DNA from: Alistipes sp.
GTDB taxonomy: Bacteria > Bacteroidota > Bacteroidia > Bacteroidales > Rikenellaceae
Reading direction: 5' to 3'
Length of the DNA: 64,000 nt
NCBI GenBank assembly: GCA_017555695.1
Contig: JAFZFX010000036.1
Span: 1 to 64,000, forward strand
Position 1 is the stretch's first letter; every line of letters starts with the position of its first letter. A program made the translations under genes and the position numbers. Shown piece after piece: positions 26,760-35,777 of the stretch. The notes below the pieces were generated by a model. The model had not been told where the DNA came from. It saw only the letters and a program-made list of their open reading frames with translations, and ran no database searches.

Positions 26760-27452
26760 CTATTCGTAAAACGATGCAAACACCTTTTTAATTGTGGGGA
26801 ACGAAGTTTTTATCTTCTCCTCGACACACGACGGTGCTATCCACTCGGCCTGAATGATACCCTCCTCGCGCTGTGGCGTGAGGTATGAGGCTATGGCACG
26901 CATTGCGTACCACGCCGTATATTTCATCTCCCACTTACCATAGAGGTTGTAGCAGTGCAGTGTCACGCAGAGCAATCTATCGACGCTCGCCACCTTGGCA
27001 CCAGTCTCCTCCTCGGCCTCACGGGCGGCACATTCGGCAAAGCTCTCGCCCACCTCTCGGTGGCCCTTGGGCAAATCCCAACGCTCGTTACGGCGAATCA
27101 TAACCACCGAACCCTCGTCCGATGCCACCACACCTCCTGCGGCCTCAACCCACACAAACTGCGATGCGAAATCTATGAAACTGGCCATCGAATCGGGCGA
27201 TATTACCACCACATAGTTGTAATTTCCGAGAAAAGTCGTTACCTTCGCTCGTGAAATATGCTCGCCACTTTGGGGGCGCAAGATGTAGGCATTCTCCAGC
27301 GAAAGTTCCTCGCTCGTAAAGATTACCTCCTTGTCGGCAAACGATACTCGAATCGTGCCATCAGCCTCTATGGGCAGCGGCATATCCGATTCGGCTGTGG
27401 CAACAATATTGCCACTTTTATTGATTTGAACATCGTATGGCTTCGTCATCAT
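26760..27452 (-). CDS. NUDIX hydrolase
   Basis: 230 residues. The first ~105 residues form an unrecognised N-terminal part; the NUDIX fold starts at about 110 (VEAAGGVVASDEGSVVMIRR) and the NUDIX box is complete: GHREVGESFAECAAREAEEE followed by TGA (G-x5-E-x7-REUxEExGU). NUDIX enzymes hydrolyse nucleoside diphosphate-linked compounds; the substrate is not evident. It begins the porX-tsaE operon, with porX 15 bases downstream. Divergent to the S9 peptidase gene at 27518. A second ATG lies one codon in. Confidence 0.88.
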   Translation of the reverse strand: MMTKPYDVQINKSGNIVATAESDMPLPIEADGTIRVSFADKEVIFTSEELSLENAYILRPQSGEHISRAKVTTFLGNYNYVVVISPDSMASFIDFASQFVWVEAAGGVVASDEGSVVMIRRNERWDLPKGHREVGESFAECAAREAEEETGAKVASVDRLLCVTLHCYNLYGKWEMKYTAWYAMRAIASYLTPQREEGIIQAEWIAPSCVEEKIKTSFPTIKKVFASFYE

Positions 27453-27517
27453 TTATTCTGCTATGCGGTTTTCAACGCAAAAATACTAAAAATGAAGTTA
27501 AACCTCGATAGAATCGT

Positions 27518-29641
27518 ATGAAAAAATTATCCTTTATTATGGCTATGGCAGCACTAACACTGGCTGCGTGCGCTCCAAAGGAGCAGCCCACCACACTTGA
27601 AATCGACAATTCACTCACCTCGGCGGAGATTTCCGAGGCTCGTCTGACCCCTTCGGTAATGTGGAAGATGGGGCGACTGGCCAGCGCATCGCTCTCGCCC
27701 GATGGCAAGACTGCGCTCTATGCAGTGACTCGCTACAATATGAGCGAAAACCGTGGTCTGACACAGATTTATGTGCGCGATATGGCATCGGGCACAGAGA
27801 CCGCACTCACCGACAACACATCTAACAACAACGACCCACAGTGGAGCGCCGATGGCAAATCGATATACTTTATGTCGAACCGTAGCGGCGAGATGCAGTT
27901 GTGGCAGATGGCGGCCAACGGCTCTGCACCTAAGCAGATCACCAAGGTCGAGGGTGGTATCGAGGGCTACGGCGTAGCGCCTACGGCCGACAAACTCTTC
28001 TATATAAAGAAGGTACACGCCACCGACATCAAGTCATCTGACCGCTACAAGGATATGGACAAGTCGAAGGCTCGCATCTACGACGACCTTATGTCACGCC
28101 ACTGGGACTACTGGGATGAGGGTTCATACAGCCACATCTTCGTAGCTGACCTCTCCGCTGATGGCATCAGCGGCGACAAGGACATCCTGGGTGCAGAGGC
28201 TGCGTGGGATGCTCCGCTTGCTCCCTTCTTCGACACTGCCGAGATTGCGTGGAGCAACAACGGCAAGATGTTGGCCTACACTTGCAAGCCTTTGACTGGC
28301 GCAGAGTATGCCATTTCGACCGACTCTGACATCTTCATCTACAACACAGAGGACGGCTCTACGCTCAACATCAACAAGATTAAGACAAACGCTGGAATGC
28401 GCATTATGGAGTTTGTTGGTTACGACCGCTACCCCGTTTGGTCACCCGACGACAAGCAGTTGGCATTCTGCTCGATGGCAACACCTGGCTACGAGTCTGA
28501 CAAAGACCGTCTGTTCGTATACGACCTTGCAAGCAAGGAGCATCAATACCTGACACCCAACTTCGACCACAGCGCGTCGAATGTAATTTGGGGTGACGGC
28601 TCGACACTCTACTTCCTCTCGGCTATCGAGGGTACACAGCAGGTGTGCCGCGTAGGTACAAACGGCAGCGAGGTGGAGGTTATCACCTCTGGCGACCACG
28701 ACATTGCGTCGATGAGTATCGCCGAGGGCAAGTGCCTCACTACGCTGATGACCATCAGCCGTGACAAGGAACTCTATGAGGTGAATCTCGCTGATGGTGC
28801 TTTGACACAGCTCTCGAACATCAACGCCCACATCTACGACAATGTGAAGATGGGCAATGTCGAGAAGCGTTGGGTTAAGACTACCGACGGCAAGGAGATG
28901 CTCACTTGGGTGATTCTGCCGCCCGACTTCGACCCCACAAAGAAGTACCCCACACTGCTCTACTGCGAGGGAGGCCCTCAGAGCGTAGTATCACAGGGTT
29001 GGAGCTATCGCTGGAACTTCCAGCTGATGGCAGCGCAGGGTTATGTAGTTGTAGCTCCCAACCGCCGTGGCTGTCCCTCATTCGGTTCGGAGTGGAGAGA
29101 GCAGATTTCTGGCGACTACGCTGGTCAGAACATCAAAGACTATCTGGCCGCTATCGACGAGGTGGCGAAGGAGCCTTGGTGCGACGAGGAGCATCTGGGT
29201 TGCGTAGGTGCATCGTACGGAGGTTACTCGGTATTCTACCTCGCTGGAAACCACGACAAGCGTTTCAAGGCGCTCATCGCACACTGCGGTATCTTCAACT
29301 TTGAGTCGATGTATGGCGAGACCGAGGAACTCTTCTTCATCAACCACGACTACGGTGGCAACTACTGGGATAAGTCTAACGCCATTGCACAGCGTTCATA
29401 CGCCAACTCACCCCACAAGTTCGTGGATAAGTGGGATACACCCATCTTGATTATCACGGGCGAGTATGACTTCCGTATCCCCTTCACACAGTCATTGCAG
29501 GCCTTTACAGCTGCTCGTCTGAAGGGTGTGGATGCTCGCTTGGTGGAGTTCGAGAACGAGGCTCACCAGGTATTCAAGCCACAGAATTCGATGGTATGGA
29601 ATCGTGAGTTCTTCGGCTGGCTGGACAAGTATCTGAAGTAG
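27518..29641 (+). CDS. S9-family prolyl oligopeptidase-type lipoprotein peptidase
   Basis: 707 residues. A lipoprotein signal ends in LAAC (residues 15-18). A WD40/TolB-like beta-propeller follows (about 55-430, with LSPDGKTALYAV, WSADGKSIYFM, WSPDDKQLAF), then an alpha/beta-hydrolase domain with the catalytic triad Ser566 (GASYGGYS), Asp651 (GEYDFRIP) and His683 (NEAHQVF). This is the dipeptidyl/acylaminoacyl-peptidase type. It should cut di- or tripeptides from imported or extracellular peptides at the cell envelope. A strong terminator follows. With the DPP III lipoprotein at 51940 it points to peptide use. Confidence 0.93.
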   Translation: MKKLSFIMAMAALTLAACAPKEQPTTLEIDNSLTSAEISEARLTPSVMWKMGRLASASLSPDGKTALYAVTRYNMSENRGLTQIYVRDMASGTETALTDNTSNNNDPQWSADGKSIYFMSNRSGEMQLWQMAANGSAPKQITKVEGGIEGYGVAPTADKLFYIKKVHATDIKSSDRYKDMDKSKARIYDDLMSRHWDYWDEGSYSHIFVADLSADGISGDKDILGAEAAWDAPLAPFFDTAEIAWSNNGKMLAYTCKPLTGAEYAISTDSDIFIYNTEDGSTLNINKIKTNAGMRIMEFVGYDRYPVWSPDDKQLAFCSMATPGYESDKDRLFVYDLASKEHQYLTPNFDHSASNVIWGDGSTLYFLSAIEGTQQVCRVGTNGSEVEVITSGDHDIASMSIAEGKCLTTLMTISRDKELYEVNLADGALTQLSNINAHIYDNVKMGNVEKRWVKTTDGKEMLTWVILPPDFDPTKKYPTLLYCEGGPQSVVSQGWSYRWNFQLMAAQGYVVVAPNRRGCPSFGSEWREQISGDYAGQNIKDYLAAIDEVAKEPWCDEEHLGCVGASYGGYSVFYLAGNHDKRFKALIAHCGIFNFESMYGETEELFFINHDYGGNYWDKSNAIAQRSYANSPHKFVDKWDTPILIITGEYDFRIPFTQSLQAFTAARLKGVDARLVEFENEAHQVFKPQNSMVWNREFFGWLDKYLK

Positions 29642-29660
29642 GCCTCGGCCAACAAAATAA

Positions 29661-29695
29661 AACGGTGGAAGCGCAATGTTTCCACCGTTTTTTTG
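29661..29695 (+). terminator. S9 peptidase terminator
   Basis: AACGGTGGAA (29661-29670) pairs with 29680-29689, followed by a run of seven or more T. Confidence 0.88.
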
Positions 29696-29810
29696 TTTGT
29701 CTGATATTTGTTTTAATGCTTATTGCGGGGAGATAATAGTGTTACAACTAAGGTAAAAGAACGCCTCTAGCAGGCTAATATCACGCTACATAACACCCAC
29801 CTACCTTAAC

Positions 29811-29860
29811 AAGATTGCCACTTAATGAGATTGCCGCGTCGCTACGCTCCTCGCAATGAC
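29811..29860. repeat. Dispersed palindromic repeat (ATTGCCGCGTCGC...GCAATGAC type)
   Basis: The core at 29827-29860 begins GAGATTGCCGCGTCGC and ends CTCCTCGCAATGAC, with ATTGC/GCAAT ends. A partial copy, AGATTGCC, precedes it at 29812. This motif is well known as a dispersed non-coding repeat in many unrelated bacteria and gives the spurious peptide RLPRRYAPRND. The rest of 29696-30036 is AT-rich and shows no gene. Confidence 0.6.
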
Positions 29861-29968
29861 ATACAGCGTAGTCGCCGTCACTTTACTCTTTACTTTATAA
29901 TTTACTTCCTTTTTTTCCTTTATCCTTTCCTCACACCCCCCTACCCACAAAAAAAAGGTAATGATGCC

Positions 29969-30007
29969 AAAAAAAAGAGCTGCCACGACATCTATCGGGC
30001 AGCCCTC
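29969..30007 (-). terminator. Terminator of the 321-residue TPR gene
   Basis: AGAGCTGCC (29976-29984) pairs with GGCAGCCCT (29998-30006) with one G-U; eight T follow on the - strand. Confidence 0.8.
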
Positions 30008-30036
30008 TAAACCTTATTACCTTGACGGAGCGTTTA

Positions 30037-31002
30037 TTACTTTGAAAGCTCTGCAACGGCAGCCTTTGCGGGAGTTGCATAAGGCTCAGCTGTAACCTTC
30101 TTCAAGCACTCCAAAGCCTTAGCCTTGTTCTCCTTTGCGTTGTAAGCAGAACCGAGGTTGAAGTAAACGGCGCTCTTAGCCTCGTCGTCAGTCTGCAACT
30201 CAGCAGCAGCCTCACCAATCTCGATAACCTTAGCGTAGTCCTTCTTCAAAAAGTAAGCCTGAACCAAAACGCGCTGTGCAAGTGCCTTATCCTCGATAGA
30301 CTCTGACATTGCGATGATACCATCGAAGTCGTTAGCCTGCTGGAGAGCAGCAATCTTGTTGTTAGTGTAGAGGCTGATCTTAGCCTTTGCCTCTGCAATA
30401 GCAGCGTCATACTTGGGGCTGGGCAGAGCAGCAACCTCTGAGCAAACCTTAACACCCTCGTTGTACTTATCTGACTTGAAGTAGCTCTCAGCCAACATCA
30501 TAGCGAGGTTAGTGTTCTTTGAGTCTGCAGCATAACCCTTAGCGAAAATCTCGGCAGCCTTTGTGAACTCACCCTCGTTGAAGTATGTACCACCCTGTGA
30601 CTGGTAAACCATAGCCAACATCTTACCAGCGTTGTTCAAAGCAGCGTTCTGCTTGTACTTCTTTGCAGTAGCCATAGCCTTATCCAAAGCAGTGATAGCC
30701 TCAGCATACTTTGCGTCCTTTACCTTAGCGTCAGTAGCCTTTGTTGCAGCAGCAGCGGCAGCACGACCAACATAGAAATAGGCGATAGGAAGGTTCTTCT
30801 GAGCTGAAGATACCTGCTCGAGAATAGCCTCATCCTCCTCGATTGAGCCGTCAGCGATAACCTTCTCCAACAACTCTGCAGCCTTAGCATAGTTCTTGCC
30901 CTCGAGAGCAGCGTTAGCCTCTTTAGCTACATCCATTACATTCTGCGCTGATACTACGGTCATACCCATCAACGCAACAACCATCAAAATCAACTTCTTC
31001 AT
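30037..31002 (-). CDS. Secreted TPR protein, Ala/Lys-rich
   Basis: 321 residues. A signal peptide (MKKLILMVVALMGMTVVSAQ) is followed by helical repeats: EANAALEGKNYAKAAELLEK, YAEAITALDKAMATAKKY, YFNEGEFTKAAEIFAKGYAA, NLAMMLAESYFKSDKYNEGV and YFNLGSAYNAKENKAKALEC fit the TPR consensus (W4-G8-Y11-A20 type spacing). It is probably periplasmic. It has a consensus promoter and a terminator, so it is a single-gene unit, and the strong promoter and uniform codons suggest high expression. The partner is unknown. Confidence 0.82.
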   Translation of the reverse strand: MKKLILMVVALMGMTVVSAQNVMDVAKEANAALEGKNYAKAAELLEKVIADGSIEEDEAILEQVSSAQKNLPIAYFYVGRAAAAAATKATDAKVKDAKYAEAITALDKAMATAKKYKQNAALNNAGKMLAMVYQSQGGTYFNEGEFTKAAEIFAKGYAADSKNTNLAMMLAESYFKSDKYNEGVKVCSEVAALPSPKYDAAIAEAKAKISLYTNNKIAALQQANDFDGIIAMSESIEDKALAQRVLVQAYFLKKDYAKVIEIGEAAAELQTDDEAKSAVYFNLGSAYNAKENKAKALECLKKVTAEPYATPAKAAVAELSK

Positions 31003-31075
31003 AATACAATAGTTTTCAGTTATTAATTTTTATTATTTCGTTCACTTTTTTGTGTCCAAATTTCCGAACAACTGA

Positions 31076-31106
31076 CAAAGTTATAGTTTTTTTCTTACTC
31101 AACAAA
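31076..31106 (-). promoter_or_regulatory. Promoter of the TPR gene
   Basis: TTTG (31103-31106), 19 bases, TAACTTTG (31076-31083): exact consensus. The leader is about 70 bases. Confidence 0.85.
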
Positions 31107-31143
31107 TTATTTGGGCCAATAACAGCCATTTAACGCCGTAATA

Positions 31144-31608
31144 TTAGCGCAATGTCTTAAAAAAATCCTTCATCAGCGTTTCACACTCCTCTTGCAGCAC
31201 ACCTGCCACCACCTCGGTCTTGGGGTGAAATATCCTACCACCGACTGTGGTATAGCCTCGCTTTGAGTCGGGAGCGCCATAGACTACCCTGTCAATCTGA
31301 CTCCACGCCAACGCGCCAGCACACATCACGCAAGGCTCAACCGTAACATAGAGTGTACACCCTTTGAGGTACTTACCACCCAGCGTCGTAGCGGCTGCCG
31401 TAATACTCTGCATCTCGGCGTGAGCCGTAGCATCACACAGCGTCTCGACCAGATTGTGGCCTCGGCCGATAACCCTACCACCACACACAACGACAGCTCC
31501 GATGGGGACCTCCTGCTCTACTAACGCTTTTCGGGCCTCATCTATTGCCATACGCATAAACTTTTTGTCCTGCTCGGCGATATTTTTAGAGTCATTTTGT
31601 TCAAACAT
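31144..31608 (-). CDS. tadA: tRNA-specific adenosine deaminase TadA
   Basis: 154 residues. It converts A34 of tRNA-Arg(ACG) to inosine. Zinc and catalytic residues are present: His63-Ala-Glu65 and Pro92-Cys93-x-x-Cys96 (VEPCVMC). The start is the ATG at 31608; the frame stays open upstream with a hydrophobic stretch, but that extension begins at a TTG, is very basic and is not part of the family, so it was left out. The stop is 135 bases upstream of the TPR gene. Confidence 0.93.
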   Translation of the reverse strand: MFEQNDSKNIAEQDKKFMRMAIDEARKALVEQEVPIGAVVVCGGRVIGRGHNLVETLCDATAHAEMQSITAAATTLGGKYLKGCTLYVTVEPCVMCAGALAWSQIDRVVYGAPDSKRGYTTVGGRIFHPKTEVVAGVLQEECETLMKDFFKTLR

Positions 31609-31730
31609 AAGTGCGAAATTAGCAAAAGATGAACAAAAAACAAATTTTCGCCGACGATTAATCTTGCGACACAGACAAATAAAAATCATAAAAATGATGA
31701 CTAAAGCGAAAAGGCTGGCCACGAAATAGA

Positions 31731-31759
31731 TTGTATATCGGTATTTTTTATTACTTTTG
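31731..31759 (+). promoter_or_regulatory. aspS promoter
   Basis: TTG (31731-31733), 18 bases, TACTTTTG (31752-31759), 49 bases before the aspS ATG. Confidence 0.65.
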
Positions 31760-31807
31760 TATGTTTTTAGCAAAAGTTGGAATAACTAATAAATTAAATA
31801 TCGAAAT

Positions 31808-33562
31808 ATGTATAGAAGTCATACTTGCGGCGAATTGCGCAGCCAGCACATTGGCCAGAGCGTAACACTCGCCGGTTGGGTACAGAAGGTGCGAAATCTG
31901 GGCGCGATGACATTCATCGACTTGCGCGACAGATATGGTATCACGCAGATTGTAGTAGAAGAGAACTCTGCCGAGCAGACCCGCGAGGCAGCAGCCCGTT
32001 TGGGTCGTGAGTTCGTGTTGCAGGTAACAGGTAAGGTTATCGAGCGTTCATCGAAGAACCCCAAGATGCCTACGGGCGACATTGAGGTTGCAGCCGACGA
32101 GATTACCATCCTGAACGAGGCACAGACTCCTCCGTTCACTATCGAGGAGAACTCTGACGGTGGCGACGACCTTCGTATGAAGTATCGTTACCTCGACCTG
32201 CGCCGTCCGCCCCTTCAGCGTAATATGGAGTTGCGCCACCGTATGGCACACGCCATCCGCACATTCCTCGACAGCGAGGGCTTCCTCGAGATTGAGACTC
32301 CCTACTTGGTAGGCTCTACACCCGAGGGCGCACGCGACTTCGTCGTTCCCAGCCGTATGAACCCCAACCAGTTCTATGCTCTGCCCCAGTCTCCCCAGAC
32401 TCTGAAGCAGCTCTTGATGGTGGCTGGTTACGACCGCTACTTCCAGATTGTACGCTGCTTCCGTGACGAGGACCTGCGCGCTGACCGTCAGCCCGAGTTT
32501 ACACAGATCGACTGCGAGATGTCGTTTGTTGAGCAGGAGGATATCCTGGAGGTATTCGAGCGTTGGGCAAAGTATATGTTCAAGGATGTGATGAACATCG
32601 AGTTCACTGCCCCCTTCCAGCGTATGCCCTGGATTGAAGCTATGGAGAAGTATGGCTCTGACAAGCCCGACTTGCGCTTCGGTATGGAGTTCCACGATAT
32701 TACAGATTTGGCTCACGGCCACTCATTCCCCGTATTTGACGATGCAGAGTATGTAGTAGGTTTCTCTGCTACAGGTTGCGCTGGCTACACTCGTAAGCAG
32801 ATTGACGCCTTGACAGAGTATGTTAAGCGTCCGCAGGTGGGTGCCAAGGGTCTGGTATGGATTCGTCTGGACGAGCAGGGCGGCATCAAGTCTTCTATCG
32901 ACAAGTTCTTCTCACCCGAGGAGTTGCAGGCTATCGCCGAGCGTCTTGAGGCCAAGGCTGGCGATTTGATGCTCATCCTCTGCGGCAAGAAGTTCAAGGC
33001 CCTCACACAGCTCTGCGCTCTGCGTCTGCATGTTGCCGAGTTGTTGGGATTGCGCGACCCGAAGAAGTTTGCTCCGCTGTGGATTGTCGATTTCCCGATG
33101 TTCGAGTGGGACGACGAGACCGAGCGTTACTACGCTATGCACCACCCCTTCACATCACCCAAGCCCGAGGATGTGCAGTATCTTGAGAGCGACCCTGGCC
33201 GTGTACGCGCCAACGCTTACGACTTCGTATGCAACGGCACAGAGATTGGTGGCGGTTCAATCCGTATCCACGACGCACAGTTGCAGGCCCTCATCTTCAA
33301 GATTTTGGGCTTCACACCCGAGAAGGCTCAGGAGCAGTTTGGCTTCTTGATGAACGCATTTAAGTTCGGTGCGCCTCCTCACGGTGGTTTGGCATTCGGT
33401 TTCGACCGTTTGTGCTCACTCTTCGGCGGTTCAGAGTCTATCCGCGACTTCATCGCATTCCCCAAGAACAACGCTGGCCGCGATGTGATGTTGGATGCTC
33501 CTTCGGTAATCGACCAGGCTCAGCTCGACGAGTTGTACCTCTCGCTCGTAAAGCCCGAATAG
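31808..33562 (+). CDS. aspS: Aspartyl-tRNA synthetase
   Basis: 584 residues, the bacterial form. OB-fold anticodon-binding domain (1-105, with [20 protein letters not shown]), class II core with motif 2 ([16 protein letters not shown]), the GAD insertion (about 285-415) and motif 3 (GLAFGFDRL near residue 530). It charges tRNA-Asp with aspartate. Whether it also charges tRNA-Asn cannot be told here. Own promoter and terminator. Confidence 0.97.
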   Translation: MYRSHTCGELRSQHIGQSVTLAGWVQKVRNLGAMTFIDLRDRYGITQIVVEENSAEQTREAAARLGREFVLQVTGKVIERSSKNPKMPTGDIEVAADEITILNEAQTPPFTIEENSDGGDDLRMKYRYLDLRRPPLQRNMELRHRMAHAIRTFLDSEGFLEIETPYLVGSTPEGARDFVVPSRMNPNQFYALPQSPQTLKQLLMVAGYDRYFQIVRCFRDEDLRADRQPEFTQIDCEMSFVEQEDILEVFERWAKYMFKDVMNIEFTAPFQRMPWIEAMEKYGSDKPDLRFGMEFHDITDLAHGHSFPVFDDAEYVVGFSATGCAGYTRKQIDALTEYVKRPQVGAKGLVWIRLDEQGGIKSSIDKFFSPEELQAIAERLEAKAGDLMLILCGKKFKALTQLCALRLHVAELLGLRDPKKFAPLWIVDFPMFEWDDETERYYAMHHPFTSPKPEDVQYLESDPGRVRANAYDFVCNGTEIGGGSIRIHDAQLQALIFKILGFTPEKAQEQFGFLMNAFKFGAPPHGGLAFGFDRLCSLFGGSESIRDFIAFPKNNAGRDVMLDAPSVIDQAQLDELYLSLVKPE

Positions 33563-33581
33563 GTATTTACAATAGATAGGA

Positions 33582-33620
33582 ATAGGGTGCGCCACAACAA
33601 GTGACGCACCCTATTTTTTT
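33582..33620 (+). terminator. aspS terminator
   Basis: ATAGGGTGCG (33582-33591) pairs with 33605-33614; a run of seven T follows. The stem can extend with a GCCAC/GTGAC inner part. Confidence 0.85.
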
Positions 33621-33632
33621 GTTAAAAGAGAA

Positions 33633-33791
33633 TTAAATCTTCTCGAACTGCGACTTATCCGCTCCACATATAGGGCAAGACCAATCTTCGGGCAGATCTT
33701 CAAACGCTGTGCCCTCAACAATACCATTCTCGGGGTCGCCCTTCTTAGGGTCGTAGGTCCATCCGCAAGGGATACATCTGTACTTATCCAT
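33633..33791 (-). CDS. Rubredoxin
   Basis: 52 residues, full-length. A small electron carrier with one Fe(Cys)4 site: Cys6 and Cys9 ([11 protein letters not shown]) and Cys39 and Cys42 ([14 protein letters not shown]), with the usual aromatic core and the PxxWxCP motif. In anaerobes it gives electrons to rubrerythrin or superoxide reductase, or to flavodiiron proteins; none of these is in the window. A -7 element TATATTTG lies at 33834-33841 and a palindrome GCAGA-AG-TCTGC at 33844-33855 just upstream of it. It converges with aspS. Confidence 0.96.
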   Translation of the reverse strand: MDKYRCIPCGWTYDPKKGDPENGIVEGTAFEDLPEDWSCPICGADKSQFEKI

Positions 33792-33907
33792 AGTTTTTGA
33801 TTTTAATTGGTTTATTTATCTTTTTTCCTGATGCAAATATAGTGCAGAAGTCTGCGTCGCATCACAAAAAACAATTAAAAGAATTTATCTCGACATAAGT
33901 TTCGCCT

Positions 33908-33942
33908 ATAAAAAAAGAGCAACAGACGACGCCGTTGCTCTT
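33908..33942 (-). terminator. rnf operon terminator
   Basis: AAGAGCAAC (33915-33923) pairs with 33934-33942; the - strand continues into eight T. Confidence 0.85.
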
Positions 33943-33968
33943 AATATATATAGTGTATAACCTCTCGA

Positions 33969-34547
33969 CTAAACCAGACCCGAGAAGCCCATAAACGCCA
34001 TAGCGAGGATAGCGGCAGTAATCAGCGCGATAGGAATACCCTTCAATGCTGCGGGAACACCATCCAACTCCAGACGCTCGCGAATACCTGCAAAGATTAC
34101 CAACGCAACGGCAAAACCAATAGCGGTAGAAACCGAGTAAACAACACTCTGCAAGAGGTTAAACTCCTTCTGAATCATCAGGATAGCCACACCCAACACG
34201 GCGCAGTTAGTGGTGATAAGCGGAAGGAAGATACCCAACGCCTGATAGAGCGAGGGCGACACCTTCTTCAGGATAATCTCAACCATCTGCACCAGGGCAG
34301 CAATAACCAAGATGAAGACGATGGTCTGCATATACTCGATGTGCAAAGGCACAAGAATATAGGTCTGAATAGCCCAAGCCACGATGGCTGTCAATGCCAT
34401 CACGAATGTTACGGCAGCACCCATACCCAACGATGTATCAACCTTTGATGATACGCCCAAGAAGGGGCATATACCAAGGAACTGTGCAAGTACAACATTA
34501 TTAACGAAGATTGCACCGATTATAATTGCGAAATATGAAAGCTCCAT
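33969..34547 (-). CDS. rnfA: Rnf complex subunit RnfA
   Basis: 192 residues, six membrane helices. Integral subunit of the ferredoxin:NAD+ oxidoreductase that pumps Na+ or H+. Family motifs are visible: [18 protein letters not shown] near the start, and the paired repeat region [14 protein letters not shown] with the Cys that, together with RnfE, is thought to hold an intramembrane Fe-S centre. It is the last gene of the operon, 2 bases after rnfE. Confidence 0.96.
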   Translation of the reverse strand: MELSYFAIIIGAIFVNNVVLAQFLGICPFLGVSSKVDTSLGMGAAVTFVMALTAIVAWAIQTYILVPLHIEYMQTIVFILVIAALVQMVEIILKKVSPSLYQALGIFLPLITTNCAVLGVAILMIQKEFNLLQSVVYSVSTAIGFAVALVIFAGIRERLELDGVPAALKGIPIALITAAILAMAFMGFSGLV

Positions 34548-34549
34548 AA

Positions 34550-35134
34550 CTACTTCTTTGCTAATTTGTTAAACAAAACCATCATATATCCCAGCACAAG
34601 GAACGCACCAGGAGCCAGAACGAATACCAGCGGTGTATAGTCGGAAATACCCAACGAGTAGCCGAAGATTGAGCCACCGCCCAGAATCTCACGCACTGCA
34701 CCAATGGCAGTAAGAGCCAGCGTAAAGCCAAGACCGATGCCCACACCATCGAGGATTGAGTCGATGGGGCCATTCTTCGATGCGAAAGCCTCGGCACGAC
34801 CCAGGATGATACAGTTCACCACGATAAGCGGGATGAAGACACCAAGCGATGCGTAGAGTGAAGGCACATAGGCCTGCATCAACATCTGGATGATGGTAAC
34901 GAATGATGCAATAACAACGATAAACGCAGGGATACGCACCTTGCTGGGGATAAAGTTCTTTATAAGCGATATCACCAGGTTAGACATAATAAGTACCGCC
35001 ATAGTGGCAACACCCATACCCATACCATTTATAGCCGAAGTGGTTGTACCCAGCGTAGGACACATACCGAGCACCAATACGAAAGTGGGGTTATTCTTCA
35101 GAATACCACTCAATACTATCTGCATCTTATTCAT
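34550..35134 (-). CDS. rnfE: Rnf complex subunit RnfE
   Basis: 194 residues, six helices, homologous to RnfA in inverted topology. Motifs [19 protein letters not shown] and [20 protein letters not shown] are family-typical. The ATG at 35134 is chosen over an upstream in-frame start because it has a strong ribosome-binding site 5 bases before it and overlaps the rnfG stop by 8 bases. Polar or charged tail residues close the protein (FNKLAKK). Confidence 0.96.
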   Translation of the reverse strand: MNKMQIVLSGILKNNPTFVLVLGMCPTLGTTTSAINGMGMGVATMAVLIMSNLVISLIKNFIPSKVRIPAFIVVIASFVTIIQMLMQAYVPSLYASLGVFIPLIVVNCIILGRAEAFASKNGPIDSILDGVGIGLGFTLALTAIGAVREILGGGSIFGYSLGISDYTPLVFVLAPGAFLVLGYMMVLFNKLAKK

Positions 35135-35765
35135 TGTTGCCTCCTTTCTGGGCTGCATTGCCCTCGCTATTTGATGTTGCACCCGACACGCCATCGGCAG
35201 CTGACTTGCCACCGCAAGCTACCCAATAGGCCTCGCGGGCACGCGCTACGGCGTCATAGTATGCGCGTGACGAGATTGTTGCCGCTGTGAGTGCGTCCAA
35301 CTCGCCACCATCCTTCTTTACCTTGAATACGATATCTCCCGAATTCTTATCCTTGATGCTTGAGAGCAAGGCATTGCCCTCGTCGCACATCTTGGTACCA
35401 AGACCAGGTGTCTCAGCCTGCTCAAGAACATTCACATTCAGGATAACACCCTCGGGTGAGAAACCTACCATTAGGCGTACAACGCCACCGAAGCCGCTCT
35501 TAGTCATAGACTCGACAGCGTAACCTACTACGGCGTCACCCTTAATGGCCTTATACACCACGATGGGCATATCGTCGATAATCTGCTCGCTCTGCTCGTT
35601 GCTATCGAAGGCTGGCAACACATTGGCCATAGCCTCCTTGGTAGCCTGCTCCTTAGCTGCAGCAATAGCGTCTGCGGTAATCATATTCACCGCGCCCACG
35701 CCTGCCGAAGCAATCAGGGTAATGGTGAACAGAACGGCAACCATATTAAAAAGTGTACTCTTCAT
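35127..35765 (-). CDS. rnfG: Rnf complex subunit RnfG
   Basis: 212 residues. One N-terminal membrane helix and a periplasmic FMN-binding domain. The motif for covalent FMN attachment at a Thr is ALTAATISS (canonical S/T-G-A-T-x-S/T, here with Ala in place of Gly). PGLGTKMCDEG is also conserved. The Gly/Asn/Ser-rich C-terminal tail ([18 protein letters not shown]) is longer than usual. It overlaps rnfE. Confidence 0.94.
   Translation of the reverse strand: MKSTLFNMVAVLFTITLIASAGVGAVNMITADAIAAAKEQATKEAMANVLPAFDSNEQSEQIIDDMPIVVYKAIKGDAVVGYAVESMTKSGFGGVVRLMVGFSPEGVILNVNVLEQAETPGLGTKMCDEGNALLSSIKDKNSGDIVFKVKKDGGELDALTAATISSRAYYDAVARAREAYWVACGGKSAADGVSGATSNSEGNAAQKGGNNE
35140..35147 (-). promoter_or_regulatory. 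Strong Shine-Dalgarno site of rnfE
   Basis: AAAGGAGG lies 5 bases before the rnfE ATG. Such sites are rare in this window and the rest of the genome appears to use other signals, so it stands out and fixes the start. Confidence 0.8.
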
Positions 35766-35777
35766 ATCTTCAGCCTC

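Noticed and set aside
29825-30010. 61-residue + strand frame starting MRLPRRYAPRND
   Set aside because: It is the translation of a dispersed non-coding repeat.
31609-31773. Upstream extension of tadA with a hydrophobic segment
   Set aside because: It begins at TTG, is very basic, and TadA starts naturally at the ATG at 31608.
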